45,139 nucleotides of DNA from Parvularcula sp038749595 (GTDB lineage: Bacteria > Pseudomonadota > Alphaproteobacteria > Caulobacterales > Parvularculaceae), in the NCBI GenBank assembly GCA_038749595.1, contig JBCDHW010000015.1:1-45139 (forward strand). Reading direction: 5' to 3'. This document shows positions 33,922-42,757 of the stretch, piece by piece. The translations under genes were made by a program, and so were the position numbers. The notes beneath the pieces are model-generated. The model worked only from the letters and a program-made list of their open reading frames with translations. It had not been told where the DNA came from and did not search any database. How positions within the stretch are numbered: the first letter of the stretch is position 1; each line of letters opens with the position of its first letter.

Positions 33922-34644
33922 ATGCTGAGACGCTTGCTCGCCGCTTTCGCATCCGCCGCTGCTCTGGCCTTCGTTCCGAGCCAGGCCGCGATCCTCGATC
34001 TCACCGACCGCTCCGTTTTCTCCGGCGCACCCCAAAGCGGCGCGTGGATCAACAACATCGCGGGCAGCGGTATCAACGTCTTCATCGAAAGCCAAGGCGG
34101 CGCCACGAACACCAACGAGCGTGGCCCGACCGGTTGGTTCTGCGCCAATGACCCCATGCTCGCGTGCGAAAGCGACGGCGTCGGTATTGGCGATGATGAG
34201 ATTACCGCCCGCCGCAACGAAAGCATTACACTGACGTTCAGTACCGGGATCACCCTTGTTGAGGTCTACTTCCTGGACCTCTTTAAGCGCCACGCCAACA
34301 GCACCGACGCGCGCGACATCGAAACCGCTGTGACCGAATTATGGACAGGCAACACTGCCGCTGGTTTCACAAAAATCGGTACGCTGTTCACCGACGCCTC
34401 ACTCCACAACGGCGGAGGGTTTGAGCGTGAAACGCTGACGCAACTAACGCGGGTTGATCGCCTCGTCTTCCGCGCAGGCTCGGGACGCGACGATGGCTCC
34501 TCAGACTTTGCCCTCGCAGGCCTCAACTTCGCGTCGACTCAAGGCCGCTTGACGGCATCAACCCCAGTACCCGGCGCCCTGCCCCTCTTCCTCGCGGGTG
34601 CCATCGGCCTTGGCGCAGCCCGTCGCCGTCGCAAGTTGCTGTAA
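33922..34644 (+). CDS. PEP/VPLPA-CTERM-type sorted protein (240 aa)
   Basis: The third secreted CTERM protein of the window, of unknown function. A signal peptide (about 1-23, ending PSQAA) is followed by a beta-rich body with one Cys pair (CANDPMLAC). The C-terminus has TPVPGALPLFLAG, a hydrophobic stretch, then AARRRRK, the same layout as the other two. The body shows no similarity to them that I can see. GAGG lies upstream of the ATG. It follows cfa on the same strand after 57 bases, so it may share its transcript. It converges on kdsA. Confidence 0.76.
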   Translation: MLRRLLAAFASAAALAFVPSQAAILDLTDRSVFSGAPQSGAWINNIAGSGINVFIESQGGATNTNERGPTGWFCANDPMLACESDGVGIGDDEITARRNESITLTFSTGITLVEVYFLDLFKRHANSTDARDIETAVTELWTGNTAAGFTKIGTLFTDASLHNGGGFERETLTQLTRVDRLVFRAGSGRDDGSSDFALAGLNFASTQGRLTASTPVPGALPLFLAGAIGLGAARRRRKLL

Positions 34645-34702
34645 AGTACCAAAGGCCGACGTTCACCGTACGGAGCTTATGACAGTCGGCCCAGTCGGGG
34701 TT

Positions 34703-35578
34703 CTAGACGCCGGGAAAGTTATGAAGGCTGGCCCGGCTCTTCGCGACCCGATCGAGATCTTGTAGGTCGCGAAGGAAATCCTCGAGCCAGTGGAGCGGGA
34801 TCATATTGGGGCCATCAGACGGTGCCTGGTCCGGGTCCTGATGGGTTTCCGCAAAAACGCCGGCGACACCCACCGCAACAGCAGCCCGCGCAAGGCTCGG
34901 GATCATCTCCCGCTGACCACCTGAGGTACCGCCTTGTCCGCCCGGTTGTTGCACCGAATGCGTCGCATCGAAGATAATCGGAGCCTCGGTCTCCTCGGCC
35001 ATGGTTTTGATGCCACGAAAGTCCGTGACCAGCGTATTGTATCCAAAACTCGCGCCGCGCTCCGTCACCAGAACGTTCGGGTTCCCCGCGCCGGTGATTT
35101 TCGCCACCACATTCTTCATATCCCAAGGGGCGAGGAACTGGCCCTTCTTGACCTTGATCACCCGGCCCGTCTCAGCCGCCGCCACAAGCAAATCAGTCTG
35201 CCTACAGAGGAAAGCAGGGATCTGGAGAACGTCGACAACTTCCGCCGCGCGTTTGCACTGCTCCCGCTCGTGGATGTCCGTCAGAACGGGGACACCTAGC
35301 GTCTCCTTGATCTCTGCGAAAACAGGCAGCGCGTCATCGAGCCCAACGCCGCGCTTCGAATTCAGCGACGTGCGATTCGCTTTGTCGAAGCTCGATTTAT
35401 AGACAAACCCGATCCCCAACCGATCGGTAATCTCTTTAATGGCCGTCGCCATTTCCAACGCGTGGCTGCGGCTCTCCATGGCGCACGGACCGGCGAACAG
35501 CATGAAGGGCGCCGTGTTTGCGACCGAAACGTCGCCTGCGGACGCGCTGATTGTGACGGTGCGGTTGATTTCTGTCAT
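34703..35578 (-). CDS. kdsA: 3-deoxy-8-phosphooctulonate synthase (291 aa)
   Basis: KdsA condenses phosphoenolpyruvate with arabinose 5-phosphate to give Kdo 8-phosphate. Family segments include KSSFDKANRTS, LQIPAFLCRQTDLL, KKGQFLAPWDMKN and FDATHSVQ. The motif AGPCAMES has Cys32 where metal-independent E. coli KdsA has Asn, and the whole protein resembles the Aquifex form. It therefore belongs to the metal-dependent class. It is divergent from kdsD, which supplies its arabinose 5-phosphate, so the pair shares an intergenic promoter region. Confidence 0.96.
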   Translation of the reverse strand: MTEINRTVTISASAGDVSVANTAPFMLFAGPCAMESRSHALEMATAIKEITDRLGIGFVYKSSFDKANRTSLNSKRGVGLDDALPVFAEIKETLGVPVLTDIHEREQCKRAAEVVDVLQIPAFLCRQTDLLVAAAETGRVIKVKKGQFLAPWDMKNVVAKITGAGNPNVLVTERGASFGYNTLVTDFRGIKTMAEETEAPIIFDATHSVQQPGGQGGTSGGQREMIPSLARAAVAVGVAGVFAETHQDPDQAPSDGPNMIPLHWLEDFLRDLQDLDRVAKSRASLHNFPGV

Positions 35579-35681
35579 GGCGCCGCCTTATCCCCGCTCA
35601 ACTTGGTGCGCAAATGCCCGCCAACGACGATTTGACCGAGCCAACCCTGCGCAAGAGAGGGTCGCTCTGAGGAGAACAGCC

Positions 35682-36671
35682 ATGGCCGAGCTGAAAGCGC
35701 CCGCTGTCGACGTTGCGTCGATTGCGGCCAAAACCATCCGCGTCGAAATCGACGGGCTCGAACAGCTCGCCGCAGCGCTTGCCCCAGGGGAGCCGCTTGC
35801 TGACTCGCTGAGCGAGGCCGTGGCAACAATCTTGGCCGCGAACGGCCGGGTGATTGTCACCGGCATGGGCAAGTCGGGGCACATCGGCCGCAAGATCTCC
35901 GCAACCCTCGCATCAACGGGCCAGCCTGCAACCTACGTCCACCCGGGCGAGGCGAGCCACGGCGATTTGGGGATGGTTGAGGAACGCGACGTCGTCATGG
36001 CCCTCTCCAATTCAGGGGAAACCCCTGAACTTTCAGATATTTTAAGTTACACCCGGCGGTTCTCGATCCCGCTGATCGGACTGACCAGCAAAGCAGGCAG
36101 TTCCCTCGACAAAGCGGCCGATATCACCCTGTTGGCGCCGCAGGTTCGCGAGGCCTGCCAAGAGACGTCGGCGCCGACCACGTCGACCACGGTCGCCATC
36201 GCGCTCGGTGACGCGTTGGCTGTCTCGCTGCTCGAAGCGCGCGGGTTCACGGCCAGCGATTTCAAACGCTACCACCCCGGCGGCAAGCTTGGGGCGCAGC
36301 TCCGGAAGGTTGCCGACTTGCTCCCAGAGAGCCGCGAAGTCCCGATCACGCCGCTGGGCGCCAAGGTTTCCGAGGCCATCGCTGTGATGAGTGAGGCAGG
36401 CCTCGGCTGCGTCGGCATCACCGACGAAGCTGGCGCGCTGGTCGGGATCATCACCGACGGTGACCTCAGACGGCACGCCTACGCACTCGACAATGCGCTC
36501 GTGGATGACGTGATGAGCGCCAACCCGCGCACGGTCACGGCCGATACCGTCGCCGGCGAAGCATTGGGGTTCCTCACCAAAAAAGAGATCACCGCGCTGT
36601 TCGTCGTCGAGAACGGCAAGCCCATCTCGGTCCTCCACGTCCACGACCTCCTGCGCCAAGGCGTCCTCTAA
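35682..36671 (+). CDS. kdsD: Arabinose-5-phosphate isomerase, KpsF/GutQ family (329 aa)
   Basis: KdsD interconverts ribulose 5-phosphate and arabinose 5-phosphate, the first committed step toward Kdo. A SIS domain (about 45-180) has the loop VTGMGKSGHIGRK and HPGEASHGDLGM. Two CBS repeats follow (about 210-325). The start is the ATG at 35682 with GAGGAGA upstream; an open frame reaching further up overlaps kdsA and is not coding. With divergent kdsA it covers two sequential steps of Kdo synthesis. Confidence 0.95.
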   Translation: MAELKAPAVDVASIAAKTIRVEIDGLEQLAAALAPGEPLADSLSEAVATILAANGRVIVTGMGKSGHIGRKISATLASTGQPATYVHPGEASHGDLGMVEERDVVMALSNSGETPELSDILSYTRRFSIPLIGLTSKAGSSLDKAADITLLAPQVREACQETSAPTTSTTVAIALGDALAVSLLEARGFTASDFKRYHPGGKLGAQLRKVADLLPESREVPITPLGAKVSEAIAVMSEAGLGCVGITDEAGALVGIITDGDLRRHAYALDNALVDDVMSANPRTVTADTVAGEALGFLTKKEITALFVVENGKPISVLHVHDLLRQGVL

Positions 36672-36766
36672 TTCCGCACGATCGCAACAAATCGACGAGC
36701 TTCCGCAAGCGCTTAGTAAACGCAACCTGACACCCTCATCATCGAGCGGCGTGCAGGGCGCACAAC

Positions 36767-38515
36767 ATGGCAAACAGGTTAGAGGCAGCGGCGGGATCCG
36801 ACGCCGAGAGCATAACGCAACACGGTCAGCGCATTTTCGCGACGCTGATGCTCCTTGGGGGCCTTTGCGGCTTTGCAACGACGATTACCAATGCCGTCAA
36901 CGGGCACCTCAGCGGAATATACACGTGGATCGCATTTGGATCGTCAGCGTTCGCAACCTTAGCGCCGATCCCTGTCATCCTGCTCCCGCGCTTCAGCACC
37001 TCCATTAGCCAGTTCTGCGCGCTGGGTATCTACGGCGCGCTCATTGCCCTCGCTCTCGGTTCGCAAATTCTCTTTGCAACATCGTGCATCTTCCTCGTGC
37101 CCGTCATTGTTGCGACGACCTTTGCCAGCGGCGCCGTTCTCGGTGGTCTGATGACGTTGGGAGCACTCGGGACGTACGCATTCCTGTACTGGTCTTTTCA
37201 CACCGTCGAGACAATCACGTTCGCCGGCGGGAGCTATATCGATTGGACGGTCGCCTATATCTCAATGTCGGCTCTTGTTTTCTTCCTCTACATCGGCGCG
37301 GCGATGTTCAGGGTACAAACGTTGAGCGCCATTAAGGCGATGCGTGCGTCGCGCTTGGCGGCTGAACGTTCTGAGCAGGCAAAGTCACAGTTCCTGGCCA
37401 ACATGAGCCATGAGATCCGCACACCGATGAACGGTGTCCTGGGGATGATCGATATCGCGCTCTCGGCCGAACTCTCCGATGCCCAGCGCGAGCGTATCGA
37501 GCTGGCGGGAGCCTCAGCGAGGACCCTTGTGCGTCTCTTGGATGATATCCTCGATCACGAACGGCTTCAGAGCGGCGCGATGGAGATTATCCGTCGGCCG
37601 ACAAACATCGGAAGGCTGGCCAGCGAAACCGTTGCGCTATTTTCCGCAGCAGCGTCAGAGAAACGCATCGCTCTTGATACGGAGGGATTGGCAAATCTCC
37701 CTGCCGTTATAGACGTCGATGACGTTCGCGTCGGGCAAATCATCAAAAACCTCGTAGGAAACGCGATCAAGTTCACGGACAACGGCGTGGTCACCGTCGC
37801 GTTGAGCCACGAAGAGGGTGATCTCCACATCAGCGTATCTGACACGGGCAAGGGCATCCCAAAGTCGTTCCTCCCGCAGCTGTTCGCCCGTTTCTCACAG
37901 GTGGAACAAAATCTAGCGAGCAACCCTGGCGGGGCGGGGCTGGGCCTCTCGATCTGCCATCAGCTCTGTACACTGATGGGCGGAACAATCGACGTTGAAA
38001 GCACAGAAGGCTTTGGAACGCGCTTTGACGTCCGCATCCCCGCATCGGTCGTCGATCTTTCTATGCCCTCGGCTGAGGAGGAGGAGCGGGCAGCGCCTCA
38101 CGCGGATCGGGCGCTCTCAGTGCTTGTCGCTGAGGACAACCCGGTCAACCAGCAGATTGTCGAAGCCTTTCTCCGCGTCCTCGGCCATCAATTCGTCTTC
38201 GCCGACAATGGCGAAGAGGCGATCGCGATCGCGCTCGCAAAGGACTTCGACGTGATTGTCATGGATGTGAACATGCCAGAAGTCGACGGCATCCAGGCAA
38301 TGCAGCGCATCCACGAGCGCCAAAAAGATAGCTCAAAAACGCCGGTCTTTATGCTCACGGCACACGATGAACCTACTGTCGTGGAGCAATGCAGAGCAGC
38401 AGGCGCCGTCGACGTTTTGCACAAGCCCATTTCTCGCGACCAACTCGCCGCCGCGTTTGCCCAGCTTCAAAGCCTTCCCAATGCGGCACCCAAGCGGGGG
38501 ACCGAGGCAGTCTGA
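36767..38515 (+). CDS. Hybrid sensor histidine kinase/response regulator (582 aa)
   Basis: A membrane-bound hybrid kinase. About six helices (residues 22-182) with short loops form a sensor module without a recognisable periplasmic domain. A short coiled coil follows, then HisKA with His215 (MSHEIRTP), HATPase_c with N-box IIKNLVGNAIKF and GGAGLGLS, and a C-terminal receiver with acidic Glu456/Asp457 and phospho-acceptor Asp500 (VIVMDVNMP). There is no output domain or HPt, so a separate phosphotransfer partner must exist. It is alone, followed by phrB after 39 bases on the same strand. The signal it senses is unknown. Confidence 0.92.
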   Translation: MANRLEAAAGSDAESITQHGQRIFATLMLLGGLCGFATTITNAVNGHLSGIYTWIAFGSSAFATLAPIPVILLPRFSTSISQFCALGIYGALIALALGSQILFATSCIFLVPVIVATTFASGAVLGGLMTLGALGTYAFLYWSFHTVETITFAGGSYIDWTVAYISMSALVFFLYIGAAMFRVQTLSAIKAMRASRLAAERSEQAKSQFLANMSHEIRTPMNGVLGMIDIALSAELSDAQRERIELAGASARTLVRLLDDILDHERLQSGAMEIIRRPTNIGRLASETVALFSAAASEKRIALDTEGLANLPAVIDVDDVRVGQIIKNLVGNAIKFTDNGVVTVALSHEEGDLHISVSDTGKGIPKSFLPQLFARFSQVEQNLASNPGGAGLGLSICHQLCTLMGGTIDVESTEGFGTRFDVRIPASVVDLSMPSAEEEERAAPHADRALSVLVAEDNPVNQQIVEAFLRVLGHQFVFADNGEEAIAIALAKDFDVIVMDVNMPEVDGIQAMQRIHERQKDSSKTPVFMLTAHDEPTVVEQCRAAGAVDVLHKPISRDQLAAAFAQLQSLPNAAPKRGTEAV

Positions 38516-38554
38516 CGCCTGACAACGGCGCCGATATCAGCCTAAAGCGCCGCC

Positions 38555-39991
38555 ATGGCGACCTCACCCAGCCTCGTATGGCTCCGCGAAGACCTCCGGT
38601 TCGACGATAATCCCGCGCTCCGCGCCGCGGCGGATCGGGGCGGCCCCGTGGTCTGCGTCTACGTCCTGGACGATGCGGCGGCGGGCGATTGGCCCCTAGG
38701 CAGTGCCCAACGATGGTGGCTCCACCACTCCTTGGAGGCGCTCAGCCAGGATTTCGACAAATTCGGCGGTACACTGATCCTCCGCCGCGGCGATGCGGGG
38801 TCGATCATTCCAGAGATCGTGGACGACATCGGCGCGGAGGCTGTGTTTTGGAACCGGCGCTACATGCCGTGGCAGATTGCGCAAGACAAAGCGCTGAAAG
38901 AAACGCTCGCGAAAACCGTCACGGTCGAGAGTTTCAACGGTCGCCTCATCAACGAGCCGTGGGAGATCAAGACAAAGACGGGTGGGCCTTATAAGGTGTA
39001 CACCCCCTATTGGCGTCAGGTCCAGGCGCGCCCGATCCGCGACCCCCTGGCCAAAGTTCAGAAACTCACCGCACTAAGCAAAATTCCGTCCTCGGACAAA
39101 CTGGACGACTGGGAGCTGCTGCCGACCGCACCGAATTGGGCGGACGGTTTCGAACCGATTTGGGAGCCCGGGGAGCGCGGGGCGAGAAAGCGCTGGCTCG
39201 CTTGGCTCAAAACCAAAGGCGCAGCCGCATACGGCGAGCGGCGCAATCGTCCGGACCTTGACGATACGTCCCGCATGGCGCCGCATATCCACTTCGGCGA
39301 AATCTCGATCGTGACGATGTATCGGGAAATGCAGGATAAAATCGACGCCGGGGAAATCCCCGAGGAGGACGGTAAAACCTTCCTCTCCGAACTCGCTTGG
39401 CGTGAGTTCAGCTACAACCTGACCTACCATTTCCCCCAAATGTTCGACGCGCCGCTGATGGAAAAGTTCGGCAAGTTCCGTTGGACGGGTACGGATCAAG
39501 AGCGGCATGCGTGGGAAAAAGGGCTGACTGGCTATCCAATCGTCGACGCCGGCATGCGCCAGTTATGGAACGAAGGGCATATGCACAACCGTGTGCGGAT
39601 GATCGTCGGCAGTTTCCTGGTCAAGGACCTGCTGATCGACTGGCAAGACGGTATGGCGTGGTTCTGGGACACCTTGGTGTGCGCAGACCCCGCGTCGAAC
39701 ACTGCGAGCTGGCAATGGGTGGCGGGATGCGGCGCCGACGCAGCGCCCTTCTTCCGCATCTTCAATCCCGTCAGCCAAGGCGAAAAATTCGATCCCGACG
39801 GAGACTACGTCAAACGCTACGTCCCCGAACTCTCGGGCCTGCCAAAAAAGTACATCCACAAACCATGGGAGGCGCCGCCCTTTGTACTGCGCGATGCGGG
39901 GATAACACTGGGTACAGAATACCCCGAGCCGATCGTCGACCACGCGGTCATGCGCAAAGAGGCTCTGGCCCGCTACGAAGAGATTAAGTAG
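38555..39991 (+). CDS. phrB: Deoxyribodipyrimidine photolyase (478 aa)
   Basis: A cryptochrome/photolyase-family flavoprotein that most likely repairs UV-induced cyclobutane pyrimidine dimers with blue light. An N-terminal antenna-binding Rossmann domain (about 1-130) precedes a helical FAD-binding domain (about 200-470) with family segments LAWREFSYNLTYHFP, GYPIVDAGMRQLWNEG and the WFWDTLVCADPASNTASWQW run. Length fits class I photolyase. It begins 39 bases after the hybrid kinase gene; the ATG has only a weak ribosome site. A short stem-loop lies just after the stop. Confidence 0.93.
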   Translation: MATSPSLVWLREDLRFDDNPALRAAADRGGPVVCVYVLDDAAAGDWPLGSAQRWWLHHSLEALSQDFDKFGGTLILRRGDAGSIIPEIVDDIGAEAVFWNRRYMPWQIAQDKALKETLAKTVTVESFNGRLINEPWEIKTKTGGPYKVYTPYWRQVQARPIRDPLAKVQKLTALSKIPSSDKLDDWELLPTAPNWADGFEPIWEPGERGARKRWLAWLKTKGAAAYGERRNRPDLDDTSRMAPHIHFGEISIVTMYREMQDKIDAGEIPEEDGKTFLSELAWREFSYNLTYHFPQMFDAPLMEKFGKFRWTGTDQERHAWEKGLTGYPIVDAGMRQLWNEGHMHNRVRMIVGSFLVKDLLIDWQDGMAWFWDTLVCADPASNTASWQWVAGCGADAAPFFRIFNPVSQGEKFDPDGDYVKRYVPELSGLPKKYIHKPWEAPPFVLRDAGITLGTEYPEPIVDHAVMRKEALARYEEIK

Positions 39992-40312
39992 CGCCTACGG
40001 ATTAGTCCATCGAACGCTCGATGGTGCGGTGGTGCACGAAAGCGCCCCCGCGCGCTTCTTCCACGGCAGAGCACACGGATCCCCGCGCAGGTCTTCCGGT
40101 CGCGAACGCAGGGAACCAATCCGGCCCCGCAGGGCTCGATCGCGGGCTCGCGGCATCGTGAATAGGACCGAGCGCCCGGAAACCCAGCAATCCTGCGGAA
40201 ACCGGGAAACACCCCCCCGTTCCGTATCCTTTTCCAAGCCGACCGAAAGCCTAGATACTCAAACTCGTATCCGTACGGCCTGTCCTCAGCACGGGAGTGG
40301 GAGATCGCCGCT
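39992..40312. other. 321-bp gap with a stem-loop, no gene recognised
   Basis: No supported open frame is visible on either strand. A perfect 7-bp stem with loop ACGC lies at 40007-40024 (CCATCGA/TCGATGG), without a T-tract. The remainder is GC-rich with several short self-complementary stretches. I looked for SRP RNA, tmRNA and 6S RNA signatures and found none I can defend. It may hold a promoter for the fusion gene downstream. Confidence 0.4.
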
Positions 40313-41551
40313 ATGCCAACGCCTCTTCGGTTGAGCTTTCCCGGCGCAAGTGGCGCTGAACTCGCAGCTCGGCTCGACTTACCCGTCGGCACGCCGCGCG
40401 CGTTTGCGCTCTTCGCCCATTGCTTCACGTGCTCCAAGGATCTGACCGCTAGCCGCGCGATCGCCACCGCGCTGACCCGGGCGCGCATCGGGGTCCTTCG
40501 CTTCGACTTCACAGGGCTTGGCGGCTCAGGGGGCGATTTCGGCTCAACCAACTTCTCGATGAACCTCGAGGACCTCGGCCGCGCGGCAGCGTTCCTTGCT
40601 GAGAACTACGCCGCGCCCAAAATGCTGATCGGCCACTCCCTTGGCGGCGCAGCGGTCATCGCCGCCGCAAAAAGCCTACCTAGCGTTCAAGCGGTGGCAA
40701 CCGTCGGTGCCCCTTCTGACGTGGGGCATATCCAAGGCCAATTTGGCGAGAGCCTGCGCACCATCATCGAAGACGGCGAAGCGGAGGTCAGCCTCGCCGG
40801 GCGCCCCTTCCGTATACAGAAACAGTTTCTCGACGACCTCGACCACCACGACATCGAAACGTCGGCACAGGCGCTGAAAAAGCCGCTGCTCATCCTCCAT
40901 GCTCCCACCGACGACACTGTCGGTATCGACAACGCGACCCGGCTGTTCGTCGCCGCCAAGCATCCCAAAAGCTTTGTCAGCCTCGACACCGCCGATCACT
41001 TGCTCACCGACAAGAAAGACGCGGCCTACGCAGCTGACGTGATTGCGGCGTGGGCGGAGCGTTATATCGCCGTAGAAGCGGTCCCTATCGCCAACGCCGA
41101 TGAAGAGGCTATGGGCGTGACCGTCCGCGAGACGGCACAAGGCAAATTCCAAGCGATGGTGCAAGCCGGCCCCCACACCTTCTTGGCGGATGAGCCCGCA
41201 GCGATCGACGGAGGCCTCGGCACAGGGCCAAGCCCCTACGAACTGTTGTCCGCTGCGCTGGGTGCCTGCACCACCATGACCATCCGGATGTACGCGAACT
41301 TCAAGAGCCTGCCGCTCGACCGGGTCAGCGTCACGGTGGAGCACGAGAAGTGCCACGCCGAGAGCGTCGCCGAGGCGATGGACCACGACCCGCCGATCGA
41401 TCACTTCACCCGGCTCATCACCCTCCACGGCGATTTGAATGACGACCAAAGGCAGCGTATCATTGCCATCGCGGAGCGTTGTCCAGTGCACAAAACACTG
41501 GAGCGCGGTGCGAAGGTCACAACGCGGGAGGTTCCTGCGGCCACCACATAA
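40313..41551 (+). CDS. Bifunctional alpha/beta hydrolase/OsmC family protein (412 aa)
   Basis: Two domains are fused. An alpha/beta-hydrolase (about 1-252) has nucleophile Ser109 in GHSLGG, Asp200 or Asp201 (PTDDTV) and His229 (ADHL). An OsmC/Ohr-like domain (about 268-405) carries the reactive Cys319 (GACTTM) and Cys390 (RCPVHK), the pair used by OsmC proteins to reduce hydroperoxides. This domain order recurs as a known fusion family in proteobacteria. The substrate is unknown; the hydrolase may process an ester that feeds the thiol domain. It sits 17 bases ahead of the chorismate mutase gene and so may head that operon. Confidence 0.9.
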   Translation: MPTPLRLSFPGASGAELAARLDLPVGTPRAFALFAHCFTCSKDLTASRAIATALTRARIGVLRFDFTGLGGSGGDFGSTNFSMNLEDLGRAAAFLAENYAAPKMLIGHSLGGAAVIAAAKSLPSVQAVATVGAPSDVGHIQGQFGESLRTIIEDGEAEVSLAGRPFRIQKQFLDDLDHHDIETSAQALKKPLLILHAPTDDTVGIDNATRLFVAAKHPKSFVSLDTADHLLTDKKDAAYAADVIAAWAERYIAVEAVPIANADEEAMGVTVRETAQGKFQAMVQAGPHTFLADEPAAIDGGLGTGPSPYELLSAALGACTTMTIRMYANFKSLPLDRVSVTVEHEKCHAESVAEAMDHDPPIDHFTRLITLHGDLNDDQRQRIIAIAERCPVHKTLERGAKVTTREVPAATT

Positions 41552-41568
41552 CGGATAAGGATCGCGGG

Positions 41569-41859
41569 ATGAAACCTGAAGACTGCCCCACAATGACCGA
41601 AGTGCGAACGGAGATCGATCGCATCGACAAGAGTCTCATCGATCTGTTGGCGGAGCGTTGGGGCTACGTCGATCGCGCATGGCAGCTTAAGTCCTCTCCC
41701 GACGAAGCAACGGTCCCCTGGCGCATCCAAGAAGTCATCGACAAAGTACGCGGCCACGCCGAAGCGGAGAACCTCCCCCCGGCCCTTGCCGAGGCCCTGT
41801 GGCGGCAAATTATCGGCTGGGGCATTCAGTATGAAGAGGAAAAGTTGAGGTCCCAGTGA
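41569..41859 (+). CDS. Chorismate mutase (96 aa)
   Basis: A small all-helical AroQ-type chorismate mutase (PF01817), which turns chorismate into prephenate. The family core EVRTEIDRIDKSLIDLLAERWGYVDRAWQLK is near the N-terminus, with a later helix around WRIQEVIDKVRGHA. Stand-alone proteins of this size include monofunctional mutases and isochorismate-pyruvate lyases, which I cannot separate here. AAGGA lies seven bases upstream of the ATG. The stop overlaps the start of the first thioesterase (GTGA). Confidence 0.85.
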   Translation: MKPEDCPTMTEVRTEIDRIDKSLIDLLAERWGYVDRAWQLKSSPDEATVPWRIQEVIDKVRGHAEAENLPPALAEALWRQIIGWGIQYEEEKLRSQ

Positions 41860-42320
41860 GCGACGAGCCCAGACCCCTCGCCCCCGGTATTGCGATGGCG
41901 TTTCAAGGCATCAGTGCCGCATTCGCCAACGAACACCCTCTGTTTACGGAGCTTAAGCCGAAGCCCCTGCGCGTCGGCCGCGGCGAACTTGTGGTCCAAG
42001 TCACCCCGACCGAGCGGTTTTGTGACGGTGATCGCATCCATTCGGGCCTCATGACGATCCTCCTCGACACGATCATGGGCATGGCGACGTGGTCGGACCT
42101 CGACGAATTTCAGCCCCTCGCGACCATCAATCTGCAAACGGACACTTACGATTTCGCGCGACCGGGGAAAGCCATCGTCTGCGAAGCGATTTGCGAAGGC
42201 ATCATGGACGACGTGTCGATCGTCCGCGGCAAAGCAACGTCTGAGGGCGGACGACTTTTGGCAACCGCGGCCGGCACCTTCATGGTCGGCACGCGCTCCG
42301 CACGGGTGAGCCGGATATGA
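41856..42320 (+). CDS. PaaI family hotdog thioesterase (154 aa)
   Basis: An acyl-CoA thioesterase-like hotdog protein (PF03061 type). The long hotdog helix segment DRIHSGLMTILLDTIMGMATWSD has HSG where the family usually has HGG. Strands follow, including ATINLQTDTYDFARPG. It probably hydrolyses an aryl- or acyl-CoA, substrate unknown. It overlaps the chorismate mutase stop with a GTG start and its own stop overlaps the second thioesterase ATG (ATGA). Confidence 0.88.
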   Translation: MSDEPRPLAPGIAMAFQGISAAFANEHPLFTELKPKPLRVGRGELVVQVTPTERFCDGDRIHSGLMTILLDTIMGMATWSDLDEFQPLATINLQTDTYDFARPGKAIVCEAICEGIMDDVSIVRGKATSEGGRLLATAAGTFMVGTRSARVSRI

Positions 42321-42757
42321 CGAGCAAACTCATCCCCGTATCGGACGCGACCATCGCGACCATCGAGGCGCGCCTCAGCGGTTCTGCCGTGGCCGGATGG
42401 TTTGGCACCAAGGTGACGGCCAACGGCGACGAACATCTCTACACGCTCACGTTTGACGAGCCGCACATTGGCAACCCCGTGATCCGTGCCCTGCACGGCG
42501 GGGTCATCTCAGCCTTTTTGGAACACTGCGCCACGCTCGAAGTCCTCGCGCGGACACCGAGTGACATCGCCGTCCGACCAATCAGTGTGCATACCAGTTA
42601 CCTACGCGGCAGCCGGGATACCGACTTCACCGTATCCGTTGCGATCCAGCGCATCGGCCGACGGATCGCCTTCGTCGAAGCCCGCGGCTGGCAAGGCAAC
42701 CGCGACGAAGAAGTCGCCAGCGCCCAAATCGCCCTCAGGTTGTTTGAGGACGAGTGA
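42317..42757 (+). CDS. PaaI family hotdog thioesterase (146 aa)
   Basis: A second hotdog thioesterase, with the helix segment ALHGGVISAFLEHCATLEVLA and following strands RPISVHTSYLRGSRDTDF, the usual PaaI layout. It keeps the HGG motif that its neighbour lacks. The two are not close copies by eye, so they may form a heteromer or serve different substrates. It is coupled upstream by ATGA and overlaps the next start by one base. Confidence 0.88.
   Translation: MTSKLIPVSDATIATIEARLSGSAVAGWFGTKVTANGDEHLYTLTFDEPHIGNPVIRALHGGVISAFLEHCATLEVLARTPSDIAVRPISVHTSYLRGSRDTDFTVSVAIQRIGRRIAFVEARGWQGNRDEEVASAQIALRLFEDE

Noticed and set aside
34654..34691. GGCCGAC/GTCGGCC stem after the third CTERM gene as a terminator
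   Set aside because: The loop would be 24 bases and there is no T-tract on either strand.
39992..40312. 6S RNA, SRP RNA or tmRNA in the gap after phrB
   Set aside because: I could not build the 6S central bubble or find the SRP tetraloop region or tmRNA ends in either strand.
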